Positions 1 through 7,900 of a stretch of 16,092 nt of DNA are shown here, in pieces. The notes under the pieces were generated by a model, which was given only the letters and a program-made list of their open reading frames with translations, did not search any database and was not told the DNA's origin. The stretch's first letter is position 1. Each line of letters opens with the position of its first letter. The stretch covers positions 1 through 16,092 of the forward strand of contig JAZDOS010000022.1 of assembly GCA_043798375.1 (NCBI GenBank), read 5' to 3'. The position numbers and the translations under genes are program-made. The DNA is from JAPLMI01 sp043798375 (GTDB taxonomy: Bacteria > Omnitrophota > Gorgyraeia > 2-01-FULL-45-10).

Positions 1-1
1 C

Positions 2-433
2 ACAGATAACCCGTATAAAGTGACCGTAACCGAAGGCGTCCTCACCAAGGTCTCCTTCGGCGTTAAGCTGCCCGAACCAATAAACGAAGAAACGAATAAA
101 CCAACAAACGACGTGCTGCTCAAAGTCTCAATCTCCCAGGATCCCGTCCTCTTAAAACAGCGGCTTTCAGTAACAGCCGAAAAAGACAAAGACAACATCA
201 TCTTCACCATAAACTGTAACTACTTCCTCTTCATCGAAAAAGCGTCCCTCACCCTATACGGCGAAGACTACAAAACGATAAAAACAATACCCCTCCCCAA
301 ACCCCTGCCCTCCAGATACAGCCTCCCCGCATCGGAACTCGAGACTGAACAAACAGTCTACTACCAGCTCTCCGTCTATGACAAAACAGGCAAAGAAGAC
401 AGGACCGGGGTGGGGAGCTTTAAGATTGAGTAA
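2..433 (+). CDS. 3' end of a hypothetical, probably envelope-associated protein (5' truncated)
   Basis: The frame is open to the left edge, so the visible 143 residues are only the C-terminal part. The GTG at 20 is an in-frame internal codon and there is no reason to treat it as the start. The segment is rich in alternating hydrophobic and polar residues (for example VLLKVSIS, NIIFTINCNYF, VYYQLSVYDKTGKEDRTG) and ends in a short strand, GSFKIE. This suggests one or two beta-sandwich modules. From memory, the pairing of an NY-x-x-FI segment with a Y-x-L-x-VYD-x-x-G-x-x-D-x-T segment resembles extracellular modules of large OmpA-type outer-membrane proteins; I cannot confirm this. The coding strand is C-rich over G, opposite to every gene downstream. 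The gene ends 114 bp before the next one and has no obvious terminator hairpin. I do not recognise a specific function. Confidence 0.7.
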   Translation, partial: TDNPYKVTVTEGVLTKVSFGVKLPEPINEETNKPTNDVLLKVSISQDPVLLKQRLSVTAEKDKDNIIFTINCNYFLFIEKASLTLYGEDYKTIKTIPLPKPLPSRYSLPASELETEQTVYYQLSVYDKTGKEDRTGVGSFKIE

Positions 434-460
434 AATGAAAATATTTTTCCCGAAGCGGCC

Positions 461-489
461 TTGACTTTTGTAAATTCATAAGGTATACT
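461..489 (+). promoter_or_regulatory. Sigma70-type promoter of the efflux operon
   Basis: A -35 box TTGACT (461-466) and a -10 box TATACT (484-489) each match consensus at five of six positions and are separated by exactly 17 bp. Transcription would start near 496, about 50 nt before the ATG at 548. This is the strongest promoter-like sequence before the ROK gene. Because gene spacing stays very tight up to 11510, it may drive the whole cluster. Assigned by inspection only. Confidence 0.65.
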
Positions 490-496
490 TTTAAAA

Positions 497-522
497 AGTT
501 AGTTTCTAACTAGTTCTAACTA
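497..522 (+). repeat. 10-bp direct repeat with overlapping hairpin in the operon leader
   Basis: TTCTAACTAG (504-513) is followed directly by TTCTAACTA (514-522), a tandem repeat of about one helical turn. AGTTAG (497-502) can pair with CTAACT at 506-511 or at 516-521, giving two alternative stems, and AACTAGTT (508-515) is an 8-bp palindrome. A run of seven T (523-529) follows. The element lies right at the predicted transcription start, where a repressor site or a weak attenuator would be expected. It is short and AT-rich, so its function is uncertain. Confidence 0.45.
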
Positions 523-547
523 TTTTTTTGCTCACGGAGTTAGGAAA

Positions 548-1417
548 ATGAAAATAGAGCAAGAGCACAGATTAGGTAAGGCGGGATGTGCAATAGGGAT
601 TGAAATTGACAGGCTTTGCGTAAAAGCGTCGCTCTTCGACGATCGACTCAAACCGGCGGGGAACCTGAAACTTTTCGCGGACAACACTAAAAGTATCGGC
701 GCAAAGTGTATGGATATCGTCGGGGAGTTAATAAAAAAGTCCGGCGCTTCCCCCGATAAAATAGAAGGAATAGGCATCGGCGGCCCTGGCAAGCTTGGAC
801 ACATAGCAAAAAAAATCGAAAAGAAATTTAAGACAAGAACGTTCTACGCTGAAGCGGCGGAGTGCGCGGCGCTCGGCGAGGCTTATCTTAATCCCGAGCC
901 GGCGGCCGTGGAAAGCATTTTATATGTATATTCCGACCTGGGCGCATGCGCTGTTTTGAACGGCCGGGATTTAAAAACTCTCCCGCAGGAGGTTTCCAGA
1001 TATCTTAAGGCCTGGGACGCGAGTTTTAGCATAGCGGCGATCGCGAAGAGAGAAGTTGAAAGAGGCGTCGGCACGAAAATAGCGGCCATTTGCGGCGGGC
1101 GCGTGAATCGTATCGATGACGCCGCCGTATTGGAAGCCGTCCGGCGGAACGACGAGGTCGCTGTAAATATAGTTCACAGCGTCGGGGTAACGCTTGGGGT
1201 GCGCGTCGCGTACCTGGTTAATCTTATCGGCCCTCAGGCAGTTATATTTGGCGGAAATCTCGAAAAAGCCCGCGAGTTGTTATATGAACCCATAAAAAAT
1301 ATCGTAAAAAAATTGGCGCTGGAATCAAAATCGGAATCTTTAAATATAATACCGGGTAAATCGGGCGAGGACGCCGCGTCTTTTGGAGCGGCATCGCAGG
1401 TTATTCGAAAAAAATAA
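548..1417 (+). CDS. ROK-fold protein with degenerate kinase site
   Basis: The 289-residue product follows the ROK (repressor/ORF/sugar kinase) layout without an N-terminal helix-turn-helix. Residues 15-32 form the phosphate-binding strand-turn-strand (AIGIEIDRLCVKASLFDD). The G-x-GGPGKLG motif sits near residue 78. AALGE near 108 corresponds to the family's D-x-N-x-A-A-x-G-E helix. A C-terminal N-L-x-x-P-x-x-x-x-FGG segment near 230 is typical of ROK proteins. The catalytic Asp expected in the D-x-N motif is replaced (AEAAECAALGE). The glycine-rich G-x-G-x-G-x-G phosphate loop has become YSDLGACAVLNG, and the histidine/cysteine zinc cluster (C-x-C-G-x-x-G-C) is absent. A working sugar kinase is therefore unlikely, and a ligand-sensing or structural role is possible. 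The ATG at 548 has GGAG at 536-539. It is the first gene after the promoter and lies 13 bp before the zinc-finger gene. Confidence 0.8.
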   Translation: MKIEQEHRLGKAGCAIGIEIDRLCVKASLFDDRLKPAGNLKLFADNTKSIGAKCMDIVGELIKKSGASPDKIEGIGIGGPGKLGHIAKKIEKKFKTRTFYAEAAECAALGEAYLNPEPAAVESILYVYSDLGACAVLNGRDLKTLPQEVSRYLKAWDASFSIAAIAKREVERGVGTKIAAICGGRVNRIDDAAVLEAVRRNDEVAVNIVHSVGVTLGVRVAYLVNLIGPQAVIFGGNLEKARELLYEPIKNIVKKLALESKSESLNIIPGKSGEDAASFGAASQVIRKK

Positions 1418-1419
1418 AC

Positions 1420-1425
1420 GAGGTG
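1420..1425 (+). promoter_or_regulatory. Ribosome binding site fixing the start of the zinc-finger gene
   Basis: GAGGTG lies 5 nt before the ATG at 1431. An in-frame ATG at 1383 would add 16 residues, but it overlaps the end of the ROK gene and has no Shine-Dalgarno sequence. The 1431 start is preferred. Confidence 0.7.
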
Positions 1426-1430
1426 TACCT

Positions 1431-1781
1431 ATGGCAGAAGAAAGAGCATGCAGGATTTGCGGCAAGCCGTTCCTTCCGAATAAATACCGCCCCAACCAGA
1501 CGATCTGTTCATCGCTGGAGTGCCAGTACCAGCGCCAGCTGGATAACATGAAGACCTGGCGGGGCAGGAATCCCCACTATTTTAAGTATAAAGAGACCCA
1601 GGATTCTTCCTGGAAAGAGACCTGCAGGCGGAGATCGCTGGATTGGCGGAAAAAACATCAGGAATATCTGAAGCTTTACAGGGAAGAACACAGGGACCGC
1701 CACAGAAATTACATGAGGGACTACATGAGGGAGTACAGGAAAAAGAGTAAAATCACCCAGGAAGACAAGCCTGTTCCGTAG
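1431..1781 (+). CDS. Small C4 zinc-finger protein with basic C-terminus
   Basis: The 116-residue product starts with four cysteines, at residues 7, 10, 26 and 31 (C-x2-C-x15-C-x4-C). They occur in the context CRICGKPF ... CSSLEC and fit a zinc ribbon or treble-clef site. The remaining two thirds is strongly basic and aromatic, with repeated W-R and Y-x-R/Y-M-R-x-Y patterns (WRGRNPHYF, DWRKKHQEYL, NYMRDYMREYRKK). It probably forms long helices able to bind nucleic acid. I recall similar small proteins (C4 finger followed by W-R-K-x-N/H repeats) scattered in Planctomycetes-related genomes and near mobile genes, but cannot verify the family. It lies 13 bp after the ROK gene and 31 bp before the outer membrane channel gene, so it is probably cotranscribed. 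A regulator of the pump operon is a plausible but unproven role. Confidence 0.75.
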   Translation: MAEERACRICGKPFLPNKYRPNQTICSSLECQYQRQLDNMKTWRGRNPHYFKYKETQDSSWKETCRRRSLDWRKKHQEYLKLYREEHRDRHRNYMRDYMREYRKKSKITQEDKPVP

Positions 1782-1812
1782 AAACATACACCTGTTAAAA
1801 CAATTTTGATAT

Positions 1813-3675
1813 ATGCGAATTAACACAATATCTCCGGCAATAATTATCCCAACGATCCTCGTTGCGGCTTTTATCGTCATGCCGTTTCCGCCCGCCGGCT
1901 CTTACGCCGAAGAGCAGCCCGTCGGAAAAGAAGAGATTAAGTTCGAAGAAGCGCCGGTTTTAGGCAGGGACGGAAAAGACTCGGGCGGGGAGCGGGAGAA
2001 GGCCCTTATCGGGGCCCCATCCAGGCAAAAAGAGATGCTTGCCGCGAAGGATATACCCCTCGCCGCCAAAGATACGCGCCCCGCCGTGACGGATATGTAC
2101 CCTGCTTCCTGGGCCGAGCCGAAAAAGAGCGCATGGCCTGCGGCGCCGTTTGTCAGGATGGTTAACGATGTGCTTTCGGGCCCTCAGGACTTCACCAGCG
2201 CCCTTACCAAAGAAACCGTCGGCATTGCCACTATCGGTACGTGGGATGAAATGAAGAGAAAAAAAAGCAAATTCAGCTCCGAAATCGGGCTGGCAAATAT
2301 TAAAATTTCCGGGGAGGATAAGCCTGCGGTAACTCTTACGCTGAAAGATTGCGTTGATATCGCCGTAAAGAATCATCTTCAGCTCCAGATCGCCAAGAAG
2401 AGCATGAGGCTTGCCGAGATAAGGGTCTGCGAGGCAAGGCGTAATCTCCTGCCTTCGGCTTCGATCGCGATGGAACGCTCTACCGGAAGAGTTACCTCGA
2501 GGAGGTATATGTCCAACAAGACCTATCTCGAGGGCCAGCAGCCGATTTTTCACGGCGGAGAATTGTATTATAACCTTAAGCAGACGCAGGCCAATCTGGA
2601 GATAACAAGAAGCGATCACGACAGGATAAAGAACGACCTGGTATTGCAGGTCAGGAAGGCCTATTATTCGATGGCCAAGGCGAAAGAGAACCTTAAGATA
2701 CAGAAAGAGCTGTCGGATGAAACGGCTAAAATAAATGACATGGTAAATAAGGAATTCGAATTCAACATAGCCTCGAAGCTCGAGTTTTTGAATGTAACTT
2801 CCCAATCAAGCCAGGTAAAATACCAGCTCGCGTCAGCCCGGGGCGACGTATCGGTCGCGGAATTGATATTGAAACAGGCGATGAATATCGATACAAAAGA
2901 CAGAATCGACACGGCCGCCTTGCCGCCGTTTAAAAAAATCGAGCTTGACTTTGAAAGCACCCTCTACGCCGCGCTGGTGAACAGGCCCGAGATGAGAATT
3001 AACTCATTGATGATAGATTATTATAATTACGGGAAGGGAATCGCAAGGGCCAAGGGCCTGCCGAAGGTCGATTTATTGGGCCAGTGGGGCATGTCGGAAG
3101 ACGAATATGTGCCATCGGACCAGAACTGGGATCCCAGTAAACCTTTTGACGAAAGAAAGCCGTCACAGCAGTGGTATGCGGGCGTAAAGGCGTCGATGCC
3201 GCTCTGGGGCTCGACGGTCGAGTACACATGGACGAAGGAACAGTGGCCTCCCCAGGTGAGCGTTTATTCGGCCACATCATCCGATACGAGCGCGATAAAA
3301 TTGAAGCTCTTCGACAAGCTCGATTATTACTCCGACAAAAAACTTGCCGAAATAGATTATGATAAGGCGAGGCAGGAACTCATAAAGATACGGCAGGATG
3401 TTACGCTGGAAGTGCAGGAGGGGTGCTTCAATTACGAGAAGGCGCTCATACAGGCGGAGACGGCGTCCAACAAGGTTGCGTATCAGGCCACGGACCTCGA
3501 GGTAACCAGGTTTAAGAGAGGGCTTGATGAGGCGGCGGATTCCAACGTGATAGAGAGCATGATAAAGCTGGCGCAGGAGAGGTTCGGGTACGCGCAGGCC
3601 GTTAGCGACTGTCACACAACCCTCGCGGCTGTCAATAAAGCGGTAGGGGTGGAAGATTATTATAAAGATGAATAG
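1813..3675 (+). CDS. TolC-family outer membrane efflux channel
   Basis: This is the outer-membrane exit duct of a tripartite pump. Residues 1-32 form a signal peptide (long hydrophobic stretch, cleavage after GSYA). No lipobox cysteine is present, so this is TolC-like rather than OprM-like. Residues of about 33-170 are a low-complexity, Ala/Lys/Pro-rich stretch not usual for the family. From about 172 the first outer-membrane-efflux repeat begins with L-x-D-C-V-D-I-A-V-K-N-H and is followed by long amphipathic helices. The second repeat starts near 373 with ALVNRPEMRINSL and ends near 612 with LAAVNKAVG. The total of 620 residues exceeds the usual 430-500 because of the N-terminal extension. 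The ATG at 1813 lacks a clear Shine-Dalgarno sequence but is the only start that keeps the whole signal peptide. The gene ends 21 bp before the adaptor gene. The family call is secure; the substrate is unknown. Confidence 0.92.
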   Translation: MRINTISPAIIIPTILVAAFIVMPFPPAGSYAEEQPVGKEEIKFEEAPVLGRDGKDSGGEREKALIGAPSRQKEMLAAKDIPLAAKDTRPAVTDMYPASWAEPKKSAWPAAPFVRMVNDVLSGPQDFTSALTKETVGIATIGTWDEMKRKKSKFSSEIGLANIKISGEDKPAVTLTLKDCVDIAVKNHLQLQIAKKSMRLAEIRVCEARRNLLPSASIAMERSTGRVTSRRYMSNKTYLEGQQPIFHGGELYYNLKQTQANLEITRSDHDRIKNDLVLQVRKAYYSMAKAKENLKIQKELSDETAKINDMVNKEFEFNIASKLEFLNVTSQSSQVKYQLASARGDVSVAELILKQAMNIDTKDRIDTAALPPFKKIELDFESTLYAALVNRPEMRINSLMIDYYNYGKGIARAKGLPKVDLLGQWGMSEDEYVPSDQNWDPSKPFDERKPSQQWYAGVKASMPLWGSTVEYTWTKEQWPPQVSVYSATSSDTSAIKLKLFDKLDYYSDKKLAEIDYDKARQELIKIRQDVTLEVQEGCFNYEKALIQAETASNKVAYQATDLEVTRFKRGLDEAADSNVIESMIKLAQERFGYAQAVSDCHTTLAAVNKAVGVEDYYKDE

Positions 3676-3696
3676 AAAACGGAAGGGGCTGCCGAT

Positions 3697-4989
3697 ATGA
3701 AAATACAAAAGATCAAAGGCGTTATGGCCGGAATAAGCGGTTTTATCAAAAAAATGATAAGTAAGATCGATTTGAAGAAAATCGATCTTAAGAATAGCCG
3801 GACAAAGAAAAAACTTATTATTTTCTTACTAGTTGCCGTAGTTGTTATCATAATACTCGCCAGGATGACGGCAAACATACATGACGTCCTGTTCAAGAAG
3901 AAGCCGGCCGCCAAAGAAAAGGCCGCGATGTCGTTTATGGAAGAAGCCGTGCCGGTCAAGGCATTTAAGATAAAGAGGACGGAATTTAAGGATACGCTGC
4001 CGGCAATAGGCGGCGTCAAGGGCTACAAGGAGATAGACCTGAAATTTCAGGTCGCGGGCATCGTCGAGAGCTTCAACTTCGAGGAGGGCGAGAAGATACA
4101 GGAGGGGGATATAATAGCAAGCCTCATCCAGAAAGACGCGCTCCTGAAACTGAAATACTCGGAGATAGAGCTTACCAAGAACCAGAAGCTTTTCGATATG
4201 GGGGCGATAAACCAGATAAAGATGGAACAGGCGAAGCTCGAATACGAATCCGCGAAATCCGACCTGGACAAGACCAACATCTACGCTGTCTCGAACGGGC
4301 TTTTGGGCTCAAGGGTTCTCGACGTAGGCAGTTATGTGACCCCCAACGACAAGATAGGCATATTCGTCGATAACGCCAAAGTTTACGCGGAGTTCAATAT
4401 CATTGAAAAAGACGTGCCGAAGGTCGCGCTTGGACAGAAGGCGGAAGTTTTTATCGACGCCTATCCGAACAAATCTTTTAACGGCGTTATCGACAGGATC
4501 GCGCCGATAATCGAAGGAAGATCCAGGACCGAAACCATAAAGATAGAGCTCGACAACAAAGACGGCCTGTTAAAACCCGGCATGTTTACAAGGACGCTCA
4601 TCGCGACTTACGAAAAGAAGGACGTTATAGTGATACCGTCCTCCGGCCTGAAGAAGAAGGAGAATGACTACTTCGTCTATCTCGTCAACAAAGAAGAACC
4701 GAAGACGGAATTGGCCGCCCAGGCGCCGAAAGAGAAGCCGAAGATGACGTTGTGGCCGTTCGGCGGAGGCCGGAAGAAGGAAGAGGCGAAACCTCAGGCG
4801 CCGAAGGAAAAAGAGGCCGAATACGGCACCATCGAGATAAGGAAAGTGAAGCTGGGTTACATGACGCAGGACCTTGTCGAGGCGGACGAAGGCCTGAAAG
4901 AGGATGAGCTCATAGTAATCGAAGTTCAGGAAGAGTTCAAGGATAAAGCCAAAGTCGAGATATCCGAGGTGCAGGAAGGGCTGATCTAG
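3697..4989 (+). CDS. RND efflux membrane fusion protein (periplasmic adaptor)
   Basis: This adaptor links the inner-membrane permeases to the TolC channel. A basic cytoplasmic tail (1-39, with the near-repeat KKIDLKNS) precedes one membrane anchor at about 40-57. A biotinyl-lipoyl half-domain follows near 100-140 (V-A-G-I-V-E-S-F ... E-x-G-D-I-I-A-S-L). The helical hairpin is short (about 145-190). The second lipoyl half and beta-barrel (V-x-A-E-F-N-I-x-E-K-D, GQKAEVFIDAYP, G-L-L-K-P-G-M-F) and the membrane-proximal domain complete the HlyD/AcrA-type order. Residues 331-375 are a Lys/Glu/Pro-rich insert containing QAPKEK twice, placed inside the membrane-proximal domain. That is unusual for the family. 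GGAAGGGG at 3681-3688 serves as the ribosome binding site. The stop lies 3 bp before permease 1, suggesting translational coupling. The N-terminal anchor argues against a lipoprotein-type adaptor. Confidence 0.92.
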   Translation: MKIQKIKGVMAGISGFIKKMISKIDLKKIDLKNSRTKKKLIIFLLVAVVVIIILARMTANIHDVLFKKKPAAKEKAAMSFMEEAVPVKAFKIKRTEFKDTLPAIGGVKGYKEIDLKFQVAGIVESFNFEEGEKIQEGDIIASLIQKDALLKLKYSEIELTKNQKLFDMGAINQIKMEQAKLEYESAKSDLDKTNIYAVSNGLLGSRVLDVGSYVTPNDKIGIFVDNAKVYAEFNIIEKDVPKVALGQKAEVFIDAYPNKSFNGVIDRIAPIIEGRSRTETIKIELDNKDGLLKPGMFTRTLIATYEKKDVIVIPSSGLKKKENDYFVYLVNKEEPKTELAAQAPKEKPKMTLWPFGGGRKKEEAKPQAPKEKEAEYGTIEIRKVKLGYMTQDLVEADEGLKEDELIVIEVQEEFKDKAKVEISEVQEGLI

Positions 4990-4992
4990 GAA

Positions 4993-7900
4993 ATGAACCT
5001 ACCGCAATTTTCAGTTGAGAGGCCTGTTACGGTCATCATGATCGTGATAGGCATATTGATATTCGGTATGGTATCGCTGGAACTCCTGCCGCAGGAGCTC
5101 TTTCCGCAGATAGTCTATCCACAGCTTACCGTAGTCACTCCTTATGAAAACGCGGCCCCCGAAGAGATCGAAACGCTTATTACCAAACCCATAGAAGAGG
5201 CTATCGGGACGGTCGCGGGCGTCAAACGCATTACTTCGATCTCAAAAGAGGGCCTCTCGCTCGTCATAGCCGAATTCGGATGGAGCCAGAATATAAACTT
5301 CGCGGCGCTTGGAATGCGCGAAAAGATAGATCTCATAAAAGAGCGCCTGCCGAGAGAAGCCGAAGAGCCGATAGTCCTTCCTTTCAACCCTTTCGATAAG
5401 CCGATCCTGATATTGAGCGTTACGACATCGAAAGCGGACCGTCCCGCCGTAAATTTAAGAGACATAACCCGGCGGATGATAAAAGACGAGATAGAAAAGG
5501 TCGAGGGCGTGGCGTCGGCGACGATCTCCGGCGGGCTTGAGCGCGAAATCCTGATCGACATCAACCAGGACAAGCTTCAGGCAAGGCGCATTCCGATATT
5601 AGACGTTTCGAAGGCCGTCTCAAGCGCCAATCTCAATTATCCCGCCGGCACCATAAAAGAAAGTTTCTACGAATATCTGATACGAACGCTCGGCGAATTC
5701 GAGCGCGTCCGCGATATTGAAGATGTGTCAATCGGCTCCGTCCAGGACGAGGAAGAGAGCCCCCCTTACGCGTCACAATACGAAGAGGAGAGGCAGCTTC
5801 GCGGCGCTATAAGCAAAAACAAGCGGCTTATGTACTTAAAGGATGTGGCCGCGATTACGGACGACATCAAGGAGAGGACTTCTTATTCCAGGTATAACGG
5901 GAAGGAAAACATATCCATAGCCGTGCAGAAACAGGCGCTGGGCAATACCGTAAAAATAATCAACAGGGCCAAGAAAAAGATAAAAGAGCTGAAATCAGAC
6001 CTTCCTAAAGACATCGATATCGCCGTAGTTTACGACCAGTCGGAGTTTATAAAGAGCTCGATAAACGGCGTGCGGGACGCGGCGTGGCAGGGCGGCGTCC
6101 TTGTCTTCCTGGTGCTCTATTGTTTTCTGCGCAACGTCTGGAGCGCTTTAATAGTCACGCTTACAATCCCGATATCCGTAATGGCCACGTTCGCCTTAAT
6201 GTTCTTCTCGGGCATATCGATAAATATGATGTCTTTGGGAGGAATCGCGTTCGGTATCGGCAGCCTCGTGGACTGTGCTATAGTCGTCGTAGAAAACATA
6301 TTCAGGCATATGCAGCTCGGTGAGGACAGGAAGAAGGCGGCGATAACAGGCGCCAACGAAGTTTTTATCGCCATTACCGGATCGATCCTCACGACGATAG
6401 TCGTATTCCTCCCTTTAATATTTGTTATAGGGATAATAGGCCAGATATCGAAAGACTTTGCCCTAACCGTTACCTTCTCTCTCGTGGCGTCTTTAGCCGT
6501 ATCCCTGACGATCGTTCCGCTTCTGGCCTCACGCGGGATAAATATGGGCAAGGGCGTGATATCAAAGAACGAGGACGGCCTTTCCGTTATCGACAAGGCC
6601 GGCGCGTCATCGAAATTGAGAAAGTTTTACGGAAACGTATTAAACAGATTCGTAAAAAATAAAGCGCGGTATCTTGGCTATACACTTGCGGCATTCATCA
6701 TGTCGCTGGGCCTGTTCGCGGTCATGGATAAAGAGATGATGCCCAAAGTTGACCAGGGGCAATTTACGATAAAGATCGACATGCCGGCAGGCACACGGCT
6801 CGACGTAACGAACGCCGTATCGGAGAAGATCGAAAAGTTTATCGATACGATACCGGAGGCGGCCGCAATCAATGTTATGATAGGCTCTACCAAAGAATCG
6901 GCGACAAGGAGCATCGTAGAGCGCCTTAGCTCAAACCAGGCGGAGATAGTCGTAACCCTTAAGAAGAAGAGGAAGCTTAAAAGCCAGGACGTGGTGCAGG
7001 GCATAAAGAACAAGCTCGCGGGCATGGATCTCAAGGGGGCGCGCATTGAGTATGTGCTGCAGGAGAACGTTCTCGCCGCCGGCCTTGGCACGCAGGCCCC
7101 CGTGACGATAGAGATAAAAGGAAACGATCTGAAAGCGCTCGAGAGGCTTACTTACGAAATTCAGAAACGCCTCGGCGGGATAAAGGGAATATACGGCGTT
7201 AAGAACAATTTATCCGAACCTTCTCCCGAAACAAAAATTTTTATAAACAAAGACAAGGCGTCGCTTTACGGCCTTTCGGTGACAGATATCGCCCAGACGG
7301 CCCTGATCGGGTTAAAAGGCTATATTGCCACCAGGTTCAAGGAGAAGGGTGAGGAGTTTGATGTGAGGGTACGGCTCCGCAGGAAGGACAGGGATGATTT
7401 TAATAAACTTTCACGGCTCGAGATACAGTCCCCGTCCGGGGCCCGCATTCAGCTTTCGAGCGTCGCCACATTCGCCAAGGGCAAGGGGCCGAGCGAAATA
7501 AGAAGGATGAACCAGGAGAGGGTAGCGCTGGTTTATGCGAACATCTATGGCAGGCCGATGAAAGATGTGACAAAGGATGTTCTCGGCATGATAAAAAATC
7601 TGGATATACCCAAAAATTATTTTGTGAAACTCGCGGGCGAGTCGGAGGAGATGAAGGCGTCATTCGACAGTATGCGCAACGCTATCGTCGCGGCATTTTT
7701 GATGGTCTATATGATCATGGCCGCGTTATTTGAGTCCCTGTGGCAGCCGTTTATCATCATGTTTACCATACCGCTGGCATTGATAGGCGTGGCGTGGGGG
7801 CTTTTCATAACCCGCACAAATATAAGCGCTTATGTTCTTATGGGTGTCGGCATCCTCGGGGGAATAGTCGTAAATAACGCCATAGTATTGATTGACTGTA

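Noticed and set aside
1383..1430. Earlier in-frame ATG for the zinc-finger gene
   Set aside because: It overlaps the end of the ROK gene and has no Shine-Dalgarno sequence, while the ATG at 1431 has GAGGTG at an ideal distance.
1960..2805. 281-codon open frame on the minus strand
   Set aside because: It lies wholly antisense to the TolC-type gene, has no ribosome site, and its translation is low in recognisable motifs. The same applies to the minus-strand frames at 10059-10874 and 14147-14923; all are shadows of genes on the other strand.
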